NCBI GenBank assembly: GCA_034769895.1
Contig: CM068367.1
Location: 709,552,196-709,616,195, forward strand
Source: Magicicada septendecula
Lineage: Eukaryota; Arthropoda; Insecta; Hemiptera; Cicadidae
DNA: 64,000 bases
Direction: 5' to 3'
The position numbers and the translations under genes are program-made. Position 1 is the stretch's first letter. Each line of letters opens with the position of its first letter. Of the stretch, positions 1 to 12,785 are shown one piece after another. The notes under the pieces are model-generated. The model was not told where the DNA came from. It searched no databases and worked only from the letters and a program-made list of their open reading frames with translations.

Positions 1-1103
1 CTTTTCTCAAAGCCAAATTGATGATCCAGTTTTCTACAATTGTTGGCATAAGTTGTTTTACAAGTTGCTTCTCAAAGATCGTGTACCAGTTACTGACAGA
101 AGGCTTATAGGTCAACAAGAAGAAGGTTCTTGAGGATGTTTACCAGGTTTTAAGACCATTATTACTTGTGCTCTTTTCCAGAGAAGAAGAAAGTATTAAA
201 GTCTGAGTATGGCGTTGAAAGTGTATGTTATTAATAAGAAGCCCTTGTGAGGCAGCTCCTTTACAATTATCCCTGATAACAAATAAATTCTGGGAGCCTT
301 TTTACATTCCAAGTGATACTGGATTATTTCCTTGACTTCATTAACCTTAAAAGGCCTAATTGGGAGAGCCAGTTGGCACGGGGAGTGTAAATATCTTCGT
401 ACTTCTTCAATGAAAGACACATTCTTCCTGACTTCAGGTTGAAAAAGGACCAGATGTTCAGCATTAAGATTTAGAAGTGTTGGTACACTTTCAGAGTATA
501 TGATAGTATTGCTAATAATGGCAATTATTGGAGCGTATTCACAGAAAAAATGAAGGCAAGAGTCAACTTTGTGTTTATGAGGCAAGCCTCTTATTCTAAA
601 GAAATCAATGCGATCTGGTATTTTAATTGAATCAGAAGGCCAATAGGTTGGTTGACCTGTGGACAGGAAGGACTGGGATTCTTGTCTTATGACATAAAAT
701 TCTACCTGGGATTTGCTAGTCTCAAACTCCCCATTGCTAGTGTGTTTTGCATTGATGTCACCCCCACCCCAAAAATTCTAAGAAAGGATTTGAAATCAGT
801 TTCCTTGATTGTGCACTTCAGGGGACAGTAGACTGCAGAACAATTGGAGGAACCCTTTGATCTTCAATTAAAACATTTGTCACCTGTAAGCAAGCAGTTT
901 TGACTTTAGAGACGAGATAATATTTTATACTGTTTTAGATCAACAAAGCAGTACTGCCACGAGCTGTACTGTCAGGATATTGGGTAACATAAATAGTAAA
1001 TCCTGGAATTGTAAATGGCTTCTTTCTGTGAAATGCGTCTCAGATATTAGCATAACGTCTAGCCTATGTCAGTAAGAAAAGCTTTGAGTTCTAGGTTGCT
1101 TAA

Positions 1104-1634
1104 TACTTTGGGTGCCAGATGTTTCAGCACAAAACTTCTATAGAGTGCCGGCCGGTTTTAATGTTTTTCAAAAAAATTCTTGTGAAAATATAACATAGAA
1201 AAATGGTACTTACCTTGTTTTAAACGTTGCACCTTCCTCTTCATAATGAAATATACAATTTTATTGTTTTATGTAAACACTTTCAACGAAACTTTACTTT
1301 TTTATACACAATTTTTATTTTAAAAAAAAGTTGTCAAAACTGTTAAAACACAAAATATAAGAAAGTGTATCACAAATATTAGTTTGTATATATTTTTTTT
1401 AATACAAACTTTGAAGCATGGATCTGTACATAATAGCAATTGGAAATTTTCTTGTAAAATTTCTTCGTTAGTTTCAGTTTGGTTCAGTTGAGCTACCATC
1501 TGCTGGCAATTTGAAGAACTAAGAACACTAATAAACATTACATGATAGCAAAAAGGACATCATTAGAAGTGATCCCGTATTTAAAGAAACATAAAACTAC
1601 ATCACGTCAATTGACGTGATCGGCACCCAAAGTG
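1104..1634 (-). mobile_element. piggyBac-like short element with TTAA target duplication
   Basis: Terminal inverted repeats TACTTTGGGTGCC (1104-1116) and CACTTTGGGTGCC (reverse complement of 1622-1634) differ only at the first base. Both are flanked by TTAA (1100-1103 and 1635-1638), the target of piggyBac elements. A perfect 20-bp palindrome lies just inside the right end at 1601-1620. At 531 bp it is far shorter than an autonomous copy, so it is a deletion derivative. It inserted into the Jockey ORF2, and the Jockey coding motif resumes on both sides. It is therefore younger than that copy. Confidence 0.85.
1320..1545 (-). pseudogene. piggyBac transposase C-terminal cysteine-rich remnant
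   Basis: The open stretch encodes LLLCTDPCFKVCIKKNIYK. This resembles the last cysteine pair of the C-terminal zinc-binding domain of piggyBac transposases, usually L-C-x-x-P-C-F followed by a Tyr/His-rich tail. The upstream cysteines of that domain and the whole DDE core are absent. The remnant sits in the expected place, near one end of the element on the strand consistent with its orientation. The match is short, so the assignment leans on the surrounding TTAA-flanked inverted repeats. Confidence 0.5.
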
Positions 1635-1699
1635 TTAAGTCTATTGGCATTCCATAGTCCAATCCTGTAATTGTTATTAATTATTGTTTATTGACGAGT

Positions 1700-2570
1700 G
1701 TTGTACATAGTCTCAAATTTTGCCAGGAAGTGTGCTGTTCACATTTGCTGTCATCAGGAGGCGAGGATTCTGAGTGTCACTGTACTCCTGCAATTTGAGC
1801 GTATGTAGGAAAAGAGACATTACGGGTATTCATGTACTTTTCAGCATCCCTTGTCCTAAAAATCGAAGGATTTCTCCTAGATATGGGGCTTTTTATGGCC
1901 TGCAGATTTTCATAAAGGCTGTGAAGCCTTTATAATTAGCTATATGTGGACCACAGCCTTTATAATTAGCTATATGTGGACCATCGCGTAATGCACATGT
2001 CACTGGTGTATCATTAGTTTTGGAACAAGTTGCAGAGTTGTGTTCACTTGACACACTGAAAAGTTTTTCTCCGAGGTGGCTCTACAGTAATTTGCATGTT
2101 ACCTAAAGAGCTTAAGTTATACATTTGTTTATTTTTTGCTGAAGGTTCAACAGAGTAGAAGGCGAGGGGTGTTTTGTCTATTCTGTGTCTAACATTCATT
2201 ATATTTCGGACCGTGTGTCCTTTTTCCTGTAGTGCTTCTTTAATAAAGTGTATGCTGAAGCTAGCATGAATGTTTTGTATGACAACCTGGTATACTCACT
2301 GGTCTTTAATTCGATATGTGGTAAATAATTTTTTCATCCTCGAGATGGATTAATTTTCTGTAAGAATCTAGTGCAAAAGTGTTGATTTTCACCTTATTAT
2401 CATCGAACAATATAGTACTGTACTGTTCCGATTCTAAAATTTTTGTGAGGTTATTGATCATTTCATTGTAATTGACGACATCATGAAGGTACACAGGAGG
2501 AGGTCATCCGCGTTGTCTGTAGGTAACACCGTGAATCTGTTGTGTTCATTATGCTGGGTGTATGTTTCAG
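1700..2570 (-). pseudogene. Jockey ORF1 (gag-like, PRE_C2HC and zinc knuckles), broken
   Basis: This is the nucleic-acid-binding partner of ORF2. The minus strand encodes DVVNYNEMINNLTKIL followed by QYSTILFDDNKVKINTF and SYRKLIHL at 2306-2494. It then has GHTVRNIMNVRHRIDKTPL and VEPPRRKTFQCVK at about 2050-2240, the PRE_C2HC-type block of Jockey ORF1. A CCHC-like knuckle region ends in GPHIANYKGC. That knuckle region holds an in-frame 30-bp tandem duplication at 1926-1985 that repeats the ten residues GPHIANYKGC. Stop codons and shifts make it a pseudogene. The 5' end probably lies near 2600, where homology to this pattern fades. Confidence 0.8.
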
Positions 2571-2620
2571 ATGTGTTTACTGAAGACTGGCAAATTCTTT
2601 TTCATTTCTGCCTGGCTGTT

Positions 2621-4030
2621 GAAGGATTGTAGGATAGATGGTTACCAATTATTACAGTATACAAAGATAAACTGAAAGAGATGTGCACATCCAGATGAGT
2701 AGTTTATGGCCTTGTGTTTGTGTTGTATAGAGAAACAGGTACAGACAACCACAAGCTGTAGACAGACACGTAGTCATACACGAACAAGCAGATGAAAGTA
2801 CGGCCCCCTGGCCAAAAGCATGGATTTGACCGAATTTCAGATAAACCTTCTGTTGATATTTCTGTTACAGCAATAACAGATATAATTCTATATAATAATA
2901 AACGTATCAATAATCTTAGATAACAGCACGTGACAGAACAACCGCACTGATCAGCTGCTCATACAATACTGTAGTATTATTGGTACAAGACATACTGTAT
3001 ATTATTGGTATTATTTACAAGATATAAGTATGGATATCTTTGAATGGCTAAAAAGAGGAGTGATGGCATGTCTAGCACACATTGTGTTTCTAGTACATTG
3101 GTGACTCAACCTGCTTGTAAGGTTCTAACTGTCATGTGCTGTCAACTGTTTTTTAAACCTATTTACAAATAACTGGAACACTCAGACTACAACAAGATAA
3201 TAACATAAACGTTTTGATGCAGCCAGCAGGTGTATACATTATGCATTTCTTTTTGCAACAGGATAGGCTCAGGGGGCTAGTTTGGGGTCTATACATGTGG
3301 TAAAGGAAGTACAATACAAACAATATTTCATACCCTATTTTCAAACATTTTATTGTAAAAAATTATAGTTTTCATAAAGTATCTATATTTAAAATGTTTA
3401 AATCTTTTTACTAAAAAACTAAATAGTTTTTTCCATTTATCTTTTTATAAAACGTTATTCATAAAATATTACAATTATGTCATGGATATAAATAGAATAC
3501 GTAATTTGATGAAATGTGTTTTGTAAATGCATAAGTAAAACATAGCATAAGAATCTGAATTACAGTAATAATCATTAACTGTTTACTAAATAAATCATAT
3601 AAACAATATTTGAGCAAGTAAAATTTACTGTATGCTATTTAACACATTAAGCATAAATAGTACTTATTAACTTTGGTTGATCACAGAATGAAATGTTAAT
3701 GGACATTTTTATTTGTATTGTAATGTTTTTTTATTATGCTTATTCCATAACACATTTTATACATGATCATTTAAGTCGGGGGCTTTAATTACATGCCCTC
3801 CTGATTCTGTAATAAACAATATTTATTACATCTTGATATATATAAGTAAACTATATGTTGTAAAATATATCACATAGTATATGGTACCAAAACATGTACT
3901 GCAGAGGGTAGATAAACCTGTGGTTAGTGTGCAGTTACTATTCTGATATTTTTTCCCAAACAACATTAAATGTACATATTATTACTGCAGTGTACCCTGA
4001 CCTATGGCCACCTTGCACTGTGCCATAGGA
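2621..4030. other. AT-rich stretch without recognisable gene
   Basis: I see only short open frames with no motif and no splice-framed coding stretch. No inverted repeats of note were found. Confidence 0.5.
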
Positions 4031-5103
4031 AAATATCGGTATGGAGAACGATACATGACTTCCATATTCTAAGATTTATATTTAAAATCATTTTCAGCCA
4101 AACAGCCAGGGAAGGAATTTTAACAAAAAAATACTTCTTTCTTGCCAATAACGTAGTACACATATAAAAAATATTATCCCCTCCCCCTTCAACTATAATT
4201 TTGATTTATAGAAAATTACCCCCAGTCCGTTCAACTAGCCTCTTCATTTATAGATATTTCATCTACGTTTCTACAGTGGATTATTAAGATCTTATCAGGA
4301 TACTTTATCAAAATTAAGTACTTTACTCATGTTACAACAAAAAATGTTTCAGGTAAACTGCCCTTTCCCCGTAACCGATCTTCACCAAAATCAACAGACA
4401 TTGAGTTCTCTATAGCTCAGGCACATATGTAAAAAATTATTTGATTCTGTTTGAATTTACGGCAGTTATGGTTCGTCATATAAAAAATTACCCATGTTAA
4501 AACATAAAACATGAGATTTATAAAACATATCTAAGATTTATATTTAAAATCATTTTTGAAATAAAATATTTTCATAGAACCTACTAACGCTGGGGAAATC
4601 TGAGGAGCCAATCAGAGTTGGGCCTACCTGTCACTCTGCTGAATTTGGTGGAAAGCCCTGTCACTGTCGTCAAAAGTATCAGCCTTGACAGGGTCCTCTT
4701 TTTCTGCAAAATGGGAGAGGAGGCTTGAGATGGAGTGAGTGACATGGTCCCCACCTCAATGAAGAACCCATTGTTTTATAAAAATATATTTAAATTTTGA
4801 AAACTGAAAATTCTTTTCTTGTTGTAAATATTTATATTTTATAATCAAAATGACTTTATCAAAAAACAAACATTATTTTTTTATAATAAGTACTTACATA
4901 TGTTTCTTAATATGCTTACTTTTTCTTCAATGTTGATGATCATTTCCAAACATTCTGACAAAATTGTATCTACAGAACAGTCAACATTCCCCAGGATTCC
5001 ATTTCTGCTAATTTCTCATTACACCTTCCACTGACGTATTATTAACCACTTCATAAACTATCGTATAATCTTTTCAGATTTTGTGGTACAAAATCTGAAA
5101 TTT

Positions 5104-7583
5104 TCAGATTGCCTGGCAACAAAATTATTTTATTTTCAACAATTACCATTGTTTGAAAAAGTTTAAATGAATTTTCAAGTACTTTACTCTCGTTAAAACG
5201 TAAAAGGTTGCAGGTAAACTACCCCTTCCCCTTAACCGATCTTCACCAAAATCTAAAGGCCTTGAGTCCTCTACAATTCACTGACGTATGCAAAACATTA
5301 TTTGATTCTGTTTGAATTTGCGGCAGTTATCGTTTGCCATAGAAAATACGCTTGATAAAAAACGTTGCAGGTAAACTACCCCTTCCCATCAACCGATCTT
5401 CACCAAAAACAATAGGTCTTGAGTACTCTACAAATCAGGGCTGTATACAGACAACTATTTGATTCTGTTTGAATTTGCGGCTGTTATCGTTTGCCATAGA
5501 AAATACCCTTGTTAAAAAAACTTTGTAGGTAAACTACCCCTTTCCCTTAACCGATCGTCACCAAAAACAATAGGTCTTGAGAACTCTACAATTCAGGGCT
5601 GTATGCGAAACATCATTTGATTCTGTTTGAATTTGCAGCTATCGTTTGCCAAAAAAAAAATTTTCCCTTGATAAAAAAAAACCGTTGCAGGTAAACTACC
5701 CCTTCCCCTCAACCGATCTTCACCAAAAACAATTGGTCGCGAGTACTCTACAAATCAGGGCTGTATGCAAATAATTATTTGATTCTGTTTGAATTTGCGG
5801 CAGTTATCGTTTGCCATAGAAAATACGCTTGATAAAAAACGTTGCAGGTAAACTACCCCTTTCCCTTAACCGATCTTCACCAAAAACAATAGGTCTTGAG
5901 TACTCTACAAATCAGGACTGTATGCAAAACATTATTTGATTCTGTTTGAATTTGCGGCTGTTATCGTTTGCCATAGAAAATACCCTTGTTAAAAAAACGT
6001 TGTAGGTAAACTACCCCTTTCCCTCAACCAATCTTCACCAAAAACAACAGGTCTTGAGAACTCTACAATTTAGGGCTGTATGCAAATAATCTTTTGATTC
6101 TGTTTGAATTTGCGGCAGTTATCGTTTGCCATAGGAAATACCCTTGTTAAAACATAAAACGTTACAGGTAAACTACCCCTTTCCCTTAACCGATCTTCAC
6201 CAAAATCAACAGATCTTGAGAACTCTACAATTCAGGGCTGTATGCGAAACATTATTTGATTCTGTTTGAATTTGCGGCTGTTATCGTTTGCCAAACAAAC
6301 AAAATTACCCTTGCTAAAAAAAAACCGTTGCAGGTAAACTACCCCTTTCCCTCAACCGATCTTCACCAAAAACAATAGGTCGCGAGTACTCTGCAAATTA
6401 GGGCTGTATGCAAAAAATTATTTGATTCTGTTTGAATTTGCGGCAGTTATCGTTTGCCATAGAAAAAAAAATCTACAGACAGACAGACACACACACAGAC
6501 ACTTTTCGGAAAACGACTTTTACTTCCATATTCCTTAAGGAATGGAAGTATGGTGATGGCAAAAAAAATCGTGTTCGAGATTATTGCAGATTCTGATTGT
6601 ACTACACTCAAAACATGAAAAAAAGTCGTTTTCCGAAAAGTGTCTGTGTGTGTGTCTGTCTGTCTGTGTGTCTGTCTGTCTGTAGATTTTTTTTCTATGG
6701 CAAACGATAACTGCCGCAAATTCAAACAGAATCAAATAATTTTTTGCATGCAGCCCTGATTTGCAGAGTACTCGCGACCTATTGTTTTTGGTGAAGATCG
6801 GTTGAGGGAAAGGGGTAGTTTACCTGCAACGGTTTTTTTTTAGCAAGGGTAATTTTGTTTGTTTGGCAAACGATAACAGCCGCAAATTCAAACAGAATCA
6901 AATAATATTTCGCATACAGCCCTGAATTGTAGAGTTCTCAAGATCTGTTGATTTTAGTGAAGATCGGTTAAGGGAAAGGGGTAGTTTACCTGTAACGTTT
7001 TATGTTTTAACAAGGGTATTTCCTATGGCAAACGATAACAGCCGCAAATTCAAACAGAATCAAAAGATTATTTGCATACAGCCCTAAATTGTAGAGTTCT
7101 CAAGACCTATTGTTTTTGGTGAAGATCGGTTGAGGGAAAGGGGTAGTTTACCTGCAACGTTTTTTTAACAAGGGTATTTTCTATGGCAAACGATAACAGC
7201 CGCAAATTCAAACAGAATCAAATAATGTTTTGCATACAGCCCTGATTTGTAGAGTACTCAAGACCTATTGTTTTTGGTGAAGATCGGTTAAGGGGAAGGG
7301 GTAGTTTACCTGCAACGTTTTTTTATCAAGCGTATTTTCTATGGCAAACGATAAAAGCCGCAAATTCAAACAGAATCAAATAATTTTTTGCATACGTCCC
7401 TGAATTGTAGAGGTCTCAATGACTTTCGATTTTGGTGAAGATCGGTTAAGGGGAAGGGGTAGTTTACCTGCAACCTTTTACGTTTTAACAAGAGTAAAGT
7501 ACTTGAAAATTTATTTAAACTTTTTGAAACAATGGTAATTGTTAAAAATAAAATAATTTTGTTGCCAGGCAATAAAATTATAA
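5104..7583. repeat. Giant palindrome of ~160-bp tandem monomers
   Basis: The left arm (5104-6540) has eight monomers, each containing GGTAAACTACCCC. They start near 5213, 5371, 5529, 5691, 5848, 6006, 6168 and 6333, so the period is about 160 bp. The right arm (6541-7583) has five reverse-complement copies (GGGGTAGTTTACC near 6816, 6979, 7140, 7300 and 7459). Outer flanks pair as well: TTGCCTGGCAACAAAAT near 5110 against ATTTTGTTGCCAGGCAA near 7560. The centre is the palindrome CTTCCATATTCCTTAAGG near 6523-6545. A transcript would fold into a kilobase-scale hairpin. Confidence 0.85.
6466..6690. repeat. (ACAG/CTGT)n simple-repeat tracts flanking the palindrome centre
   Basis: ACAGACAG/ACACAC tracts at about 6474-6503 and the mirror-image CTGTCTGT tract at about 6641-6684 lie symmetrically about the centre of the palindrome. 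They generate spurious open frames on the minus strand. Confidence 0.8.
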
Positions 7584-7731
7584 TTTTTTCATTTTAATGT
7601 AATATAATATTTTTCATTTAATACAGCAATAAAAAGGCAGGTAAGACACAGCCTGGCTGTTTGGATGAAAATGATTTTAAATATAAATCTTAGAATATGG
7701 AAGTCATGTATGGTTCTCCATACCGATATTT

Positions 7732-7835
7732 TTTCATGTTTTGAGTGTAGTAGAATCAGAATCTGCAATAATCTTGAACACGATTTTTTTTGCCATCACC
7801 ATACTTCCATTCCTTAAGGAATATGGAAGTAAAAA
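7732..7835 (+). repeat. Family A tail segment with CCTTAAGG palindrome
   Basis: This repeats the segment seen (inverted) at about 6523-6625 and again at 17486-17600: TTTTGAGTGTAGTA, then CATCACCATACTTCCAT, then TCCTTAAGGA. It abuts the right terminus of copy 1 and suggests an adjoining truncated copy. Confidence 0.7.
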
Positions 7836-10800
7836 GGAGGGAACTTGTAACCTACAATTAAATAATAGGTTAGTGCCATTTAGTTATGAATCAGTATAAA
7901 TGACAATACTAAATAAACAGTAATTTAGTTAAGCGAAATAATACTTCACTTCCATGCATCACAGAAGAGAAGAAAATCTCTTTTATCGCATGGATATGTG
8001 AAACTGAAATTTTTATGCATTTGAAATTAATTATATTTTGAATACTAGTAGCAGAGCTTTGGCAGAGATAAATCTGTTAGATATACTAAGATTGTACCCT
8101 GTAACATAAAATCTTAGTAATGTCAGGAGTCCACAATAATATTAACAATTAATACACAGTACACACATTTACCTGTATGTTATTGTATCATTAGTGATTT
8201 TGTGTTTTGTATGAGTTCAGTTATTATAAATAAACTAGTAGAAAATACAATCAAATTCCTGTTACAGAAGCAACACAGAAGAAGTATTTCACAGATAATG
8301 TTAATAAGTAGTATGAAATAACATTGATTTCACTTTACACAGTGGAGATATAATTTTATAATGAAAATTAATGATTATTGTAAAATGTTACACTTTGAAA
8401 TGATGTAAAAGTAGCACATGTACATGTTAGTGTGCATGTGCATGTAATTATATTTTACATAATGTATCTGATATGAAATGTTTCATATTGAAAACATAAT
8501 TACAAAATTACTTGTAGTGATTTGCATCCTTAAGACTAATTCTGAATGATAGTCTAATGTTGATCTAACATTCATTACTCAACTCTAGAGATGACATACA
8601 GTAAGTATATTTCATGGTGGGGGGGGGGGGTTACTATAGAGGAGTAGAATAACATTTTATTTAAATAGATCTTATTACTATATACTATATTACTAAACTT
8701 GCTAAAAATTGTGTTTAGTATTTATGGGTTAATGTGTAACAGGATTTTTATTTTCCACATATTGCTATGTGGAAAACAGTAATAAAGACATAAAATAGTA
8801 AATAAATCTAATGAACTATTGATTCTGCCATGATAGATGTTGAGTGATTAAAATGCACGTGTGGATGTGTGTGTGTGCGAGAGGGGTGCAGGGGGATTTG
8901 CTTTCAAATTAATTAAATTAAATACTTCCACAGTTACTGTTTAAAATTTTGTAGCACCTTGGAATAAAAATGATTTCTAGTATTAAGTGATTCAGAAATT
9001 GCCTATAAGTAATTGTTCTTAGCAGTTAAATTTATCACTAAAATTCATTGGTATATTGGAGTACACTAGGCTATGTTACTATATCAATTTCGTTTTGATG
9101 AGAATTATGGGATTATTTTGAGATACTGTTTTAAGTAAATGTCTCAAGAGTAACAGACACACATACACTTAACATGTAAGTAGTTTAAATAGAACAATTT
9201 TTGGTATGTTAGCAAATACTGCCATGTATACTGCAGTAATCAGTTCAAAATACCACCACTGAATACTAATTTTTTATTATAAATACCATGTTAGTGTGTG
9301 CGTTGTCTATTTAGCATGTAATGCTGTCTACACTCTGAATGCTTGAATGCTTAATTTCAAAGTTAATAGGCTGATTTTGTTATTTTTACATACAAACTGT
9401 GCACATGTTCTCATTTCCCGGATTTAACAAAACTTGTTTAGCAACACAATAGTAATAGTTAGTCAGTTTTATTAATGATTAAATTTCTTTTACTAGTGAT
9501 ACAAGATGATAAAACAAATAAAAATACCAGAAGCAGATTCACACACTTGCAAGCAAGTACTTAATGTTTATATATGTCTCTGTCAATTGCGCTTACTTTA
9601 TGGGAAGGGAGGAGTAAGTTATATTCCTTACTTCACTACACATGTACAGAAGATTAGAAAGTGAGGTTTTTAAGTTTTCAGTATATTTCCAACAAAATTT
9701 TAGAATGGAGGGATAATAAATTTCCATCTAGTACCCAGGGATGGAGTATAGCAATTTTCAGACACTCATGCTTATTGACCAGAAAAATATTGGTAATGTT
9801 GAAAGTAAAATTTATAACCAATAAAATTAGCCAATATCAGAATGAGATATGTGTTGGACTTGTGTTAGAAATGTCAAGGATTGAAATAAAAATCTAACCA
9901 ACTTTAGTAAACAATTCTGTTGGCAATACATTTTTGGCACAACAGTATGTAATGGCCAGGATGCAACTTCCATAAAAACAAATGTGCTTCTTGTACATTG
10001 ACTGTGTTATGACAGATTTTCAAGTGCTTATATTCTAAAGGTAATGAATTGACTTTTCGTAATATATTGACATTTAGTCAATCGATTATAATGTGGTTAC
10101 TAATTTACCTGAAAGACAGCAAGTACAATAACCATTATGTGATAAATCTATAAATAATTGTAGTCATTGTAAATATAGAACTCAATCATGGTAGGCTTTT
10201 GTAACAGATAACTTTCAAACATTTTGTCAGAGCTACACTAGTTAACATGGCAACAATGATTGTTGCTAATGAGGTGACTGTAAGCTGACATCTGACCTCA
10301 TGAGAACACAATGAGGATATAAAAAGAAGAGAAATTATATTAAATTCTGCGAAATATTAATAATGTTGTTGAAACATTATTAAATATTTGACAAGAGTGA
10401 TGACAGAATTAAAAAATTCATAAACTTTTTTTGAAATAACTGACACGATCTTTTACACGGTAGGTTTTTGGCAGTAGAATTAACTGAAAAGTTCTGTCAT
10501 ATATGTATTATTTGGTTAAAAACCGTGAATGATAGTACTACAATTAATTACCACCCCTTTTATAAATTTGTGGATAAAAATTAATTTTATAAAGAATTTT
10601 TTAACACAGTAAAACTGGTTGTAAATTACATTATCATTTTCAACAAAACTTACGGTTTGTTAAATACTTAGCAGTAATGAAAATACAATTCTTCAGACAT
10701 TTAATTTACAGATTTAAGGTAAAACTAGATTTTTCTTGTTTTTAAAAAGCCTTGTAGGTTTAGATCTTATTAGTAATTATTTCTGTAATTCTGTGGAGTG

Positions 10801-12682
10801 TGCTTTACTTTTCCCATTTCTTTTTTACATATTTTTCTTTGAAGTACCATACATTGGCATGGACCATATTTTTGTGGTCCCCTTTTACCTTTTTATACTC
10901 TAGTATAGACCACTGTATTTATAAAATAAAATATGAAGATGTTTGTTCTTAGGTTCTGACACGTTAAACAATGATATTCAGATGTATATCTGATGAATAC
11001 ATTTTTCATATTATATGTATGTTAAACAGAGCAAGTTTTGTGAGGTTTTTATTGTGATACCACAGAATACAACTTCAAAATTAATTTGTACTATTCCTGT
11101 GCTGTAAAGACTTAATTTAAAACTTGTTGACTTTGTAGAATTCTTTCACAACTTAGTGAATACATGGGATGAATTCTACACGTATGAAACACATATTGTT
11201 AGGAAACAAAAAAATTTAACAAATAGTAGAGGGAAGTGTTTAATACGTACTTGTGTATTCTTTCATACTCGCAAAATAATTTGTCTTTCTTACTTTTTTC
11301 TTTAAAACACGTTTTTCCCGTTTTGTTTACAACACTAACTTAAATGATTATTTATTAAATGTGTTGAATTTCTCAGTATATTTATGTCTAAAAATCACCT
11401 ATCGAAAATACAAAAACTGACGAGATGCTCCAACATAAGCTTTGTGAAACGTTGGGTGCATTTTACTGTTGGCTGTATAATGTCTAGTACAAGTAGACTA
11501 AAGATGATTATTATATACAACTAAGTACAAACAATAAAATTACACTTACATATCTATAAAATAAAAAATTAAAACATACAATACTGAAGACTTGTCATGT
11601 ACTACTGACATTTTTCTATTTGTTGGATATAACTTAAGTATACCAACAAATGTAATATAATTATAGCATCCTTATATATTATTAAGTTCAAAAGTATAAT
11701 AATTTCATTATAATTGATATATTTACAGTAGCTGAAAATTAATAAACAGTTATAAAGTTTATCCATCTACATGAAACTAAAAATAAAATACAAAGATAAT
11801 TAAATTAAGTTATACTCGGATAAACCTAAATAATTTTAATGGCACAACACAAGCACACAACAACAATCAGTTACATAACAGCATGACCAATACAAAATAA
11901 ATATTCATTTATACTTACGTTCATGTTTAATTATTTATAAATACATGACATAATTAACCAGTCTTTTATTTACTAATAGCAAGCAATTATCATTTACATA
12001 AAATAATTTTTTATTCAGCAATAAAATTTATTTGCAAAGATTCCAAAATGTGCTTTATAAGAGCATTCTGTTTAATCGAATGAATATGTTAGCTAACATA
12101 GCGTATTCTGAACAACAGGATTTGATTTTTAAAATGGTACAGGAATATGCAATACTTTAATTACCTTTAGCAAAAGTGAGAAATATATACATGTTTGATG
12201 AAATTCAAATACATTATCACAAAAAGGTGAATAAGCCCACACAAAATTGATGTTTATTTTAATGTACTGTATATCTCTAAGAATGAATAGTATGTAAAAA
12301 TTATAATAAACTGTGTAAACTAACAAATCAGTATTAATAGTCTCATCAAATGTGAAGATATAAAGGAAACTCAAATTGACTAAAACCTAAAACTGAATAC
12401 ACACATGAAACACATTCTACTTGAACTATAACGGTAAACTTGGGGAGTTATTTACTGCTTGAAACAGGTGTGTACAAATTACAAAATTTTTGAAGTAAAG
12501 TTTTAAAATAGAAAACACTTTCAGTTACTGTATGAATAGCTTAATAATCTATGTAATTATCCATTTGTGGCTGATAAGATCAGAAAATGTTGACATATCA
12601 GTCATAATGGTTTTACAAAAACCTATAAAATACAAGCATCTTTGTAGTGTGTGTTACTTATTTTTTCATGCTTTACTATAGA

Positions 12683-12785
12683 ATAAGTAAATAGTAAGAT
12701 TTGGTGTTAGTTTTTATATAAGCTAATGAAAAGTGAGAAATAAACTGCCAAATAATAAAGTGCAAGGTATTAAAAATATCTGTAC
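12683..12785 (+). repeat. Diverged direct repeat, copy 1 of 2
   Basis: It shares AAGTAAATAGT, TATAAGCTAA, AAGTGAGAAATAAA, TGCCAA and AAAGTGCAAGG in the same order with 14053-14158, about 1.37 kb away. The two copies are clearly related but diverged, suggesting an old segmental duplication or an unrecognised dispersed repeat. Confidence 0.6.

Larger units (their letters stand above)
1..1700 (-). pseudogene. Jockey ORF2: endonuclease and N-terminal RT, broken
   Basis: In the LINE life cycle this protein nicks the target and copies the RNA. Motifs read on the minus strand: LWNAN near 1650-1680 (endonuclease start), GFTIYVTQYPDSTARG near 930-1000, IED near 860, GGGDINAKH near 745-770 (the catalytic G-G-D-x-N block), and PTYWPSDSIKIPDRIDFF near 600-650. 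The last is the typical endonuclease C-terminal block naming the DFF segment. An open stretch at 196-585 continues through the linker, and the end of the sequence reads into the PGKHPQEPSS / RPISLL block that opens Jockey RT. Stops and shifts occur at about 910, 800 and 150. It is interrupted by the element at 1104-1634. Non-functional in this copy. Confidence 0.85.
1..2620 (-). mobile_element. Jockey-clade non-LTR retrotransposon, decayed, nested
   Basis: Reading the minus strand from about 2600 down to 1 gives, in order, a Jockey ORF1 (gag-like, ending in CCHC knuckles), an apurinic endonuclease and the beginning of a reverse transcriptase. The element runs off the left edge, so the RT catalytic part is not in view. 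It carries many stops and frameshifts and is split by a piggyBac-like insertion at 1104-1634. Removing that insertion restores the start of the endonuclease motif LWNANRL followed by LELKAFL, with one residual frameshift. The family call rests on several recognisable Jockey motifs, not on a database search. Confidence 0.85.
4031..7731. mobile_element. Composite inverted-repeat element (family A, copy 1)
   Basis: Both ends carry the same ~60-bp inverted terminus. The left one starts AAATATCGGTATGGAGAAC at 4031. The right one is its reverse complement, ending CCATACCGATATTT at 7731, followed inward by the shared TAAGATTTATATTTAAAAT tract. The interior holds a partial ~160-bp monomer at about 4350-4500, about 240 bp of unrelated sequence at 4560-4800, and a huge palindrome of tandem monomers (5104-7583). 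No transposase is encoded. It behaves like a non-autonomous element or foldback repeat. The same termini and monomers recur at 15567-17600 and 52590-54123. Confidence 0.7.

Noticed and set aside
4560-4800. Possible gag-like coding piece inside family A copy 1
   Set aside because: The short readings in both strands are interrupted and match nothing I can name.
6447-6735. Minus-strand open frames with His-Thr-Asp-Arg-Gln repeats
   Set aside because: Products of the ACAG/CTGT simple repeats at the palindrome centre.
5213-7480. CRISPR-like regular repeats
   Set aside because: The monomers are contiguous with no unique spacers, the DNA is animal-like, and there are no cas genes.
9661-9897. 78-codon plus-strand open frame
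   Set aside because: No motif, no splice context and composition like random AT-rich sequence.
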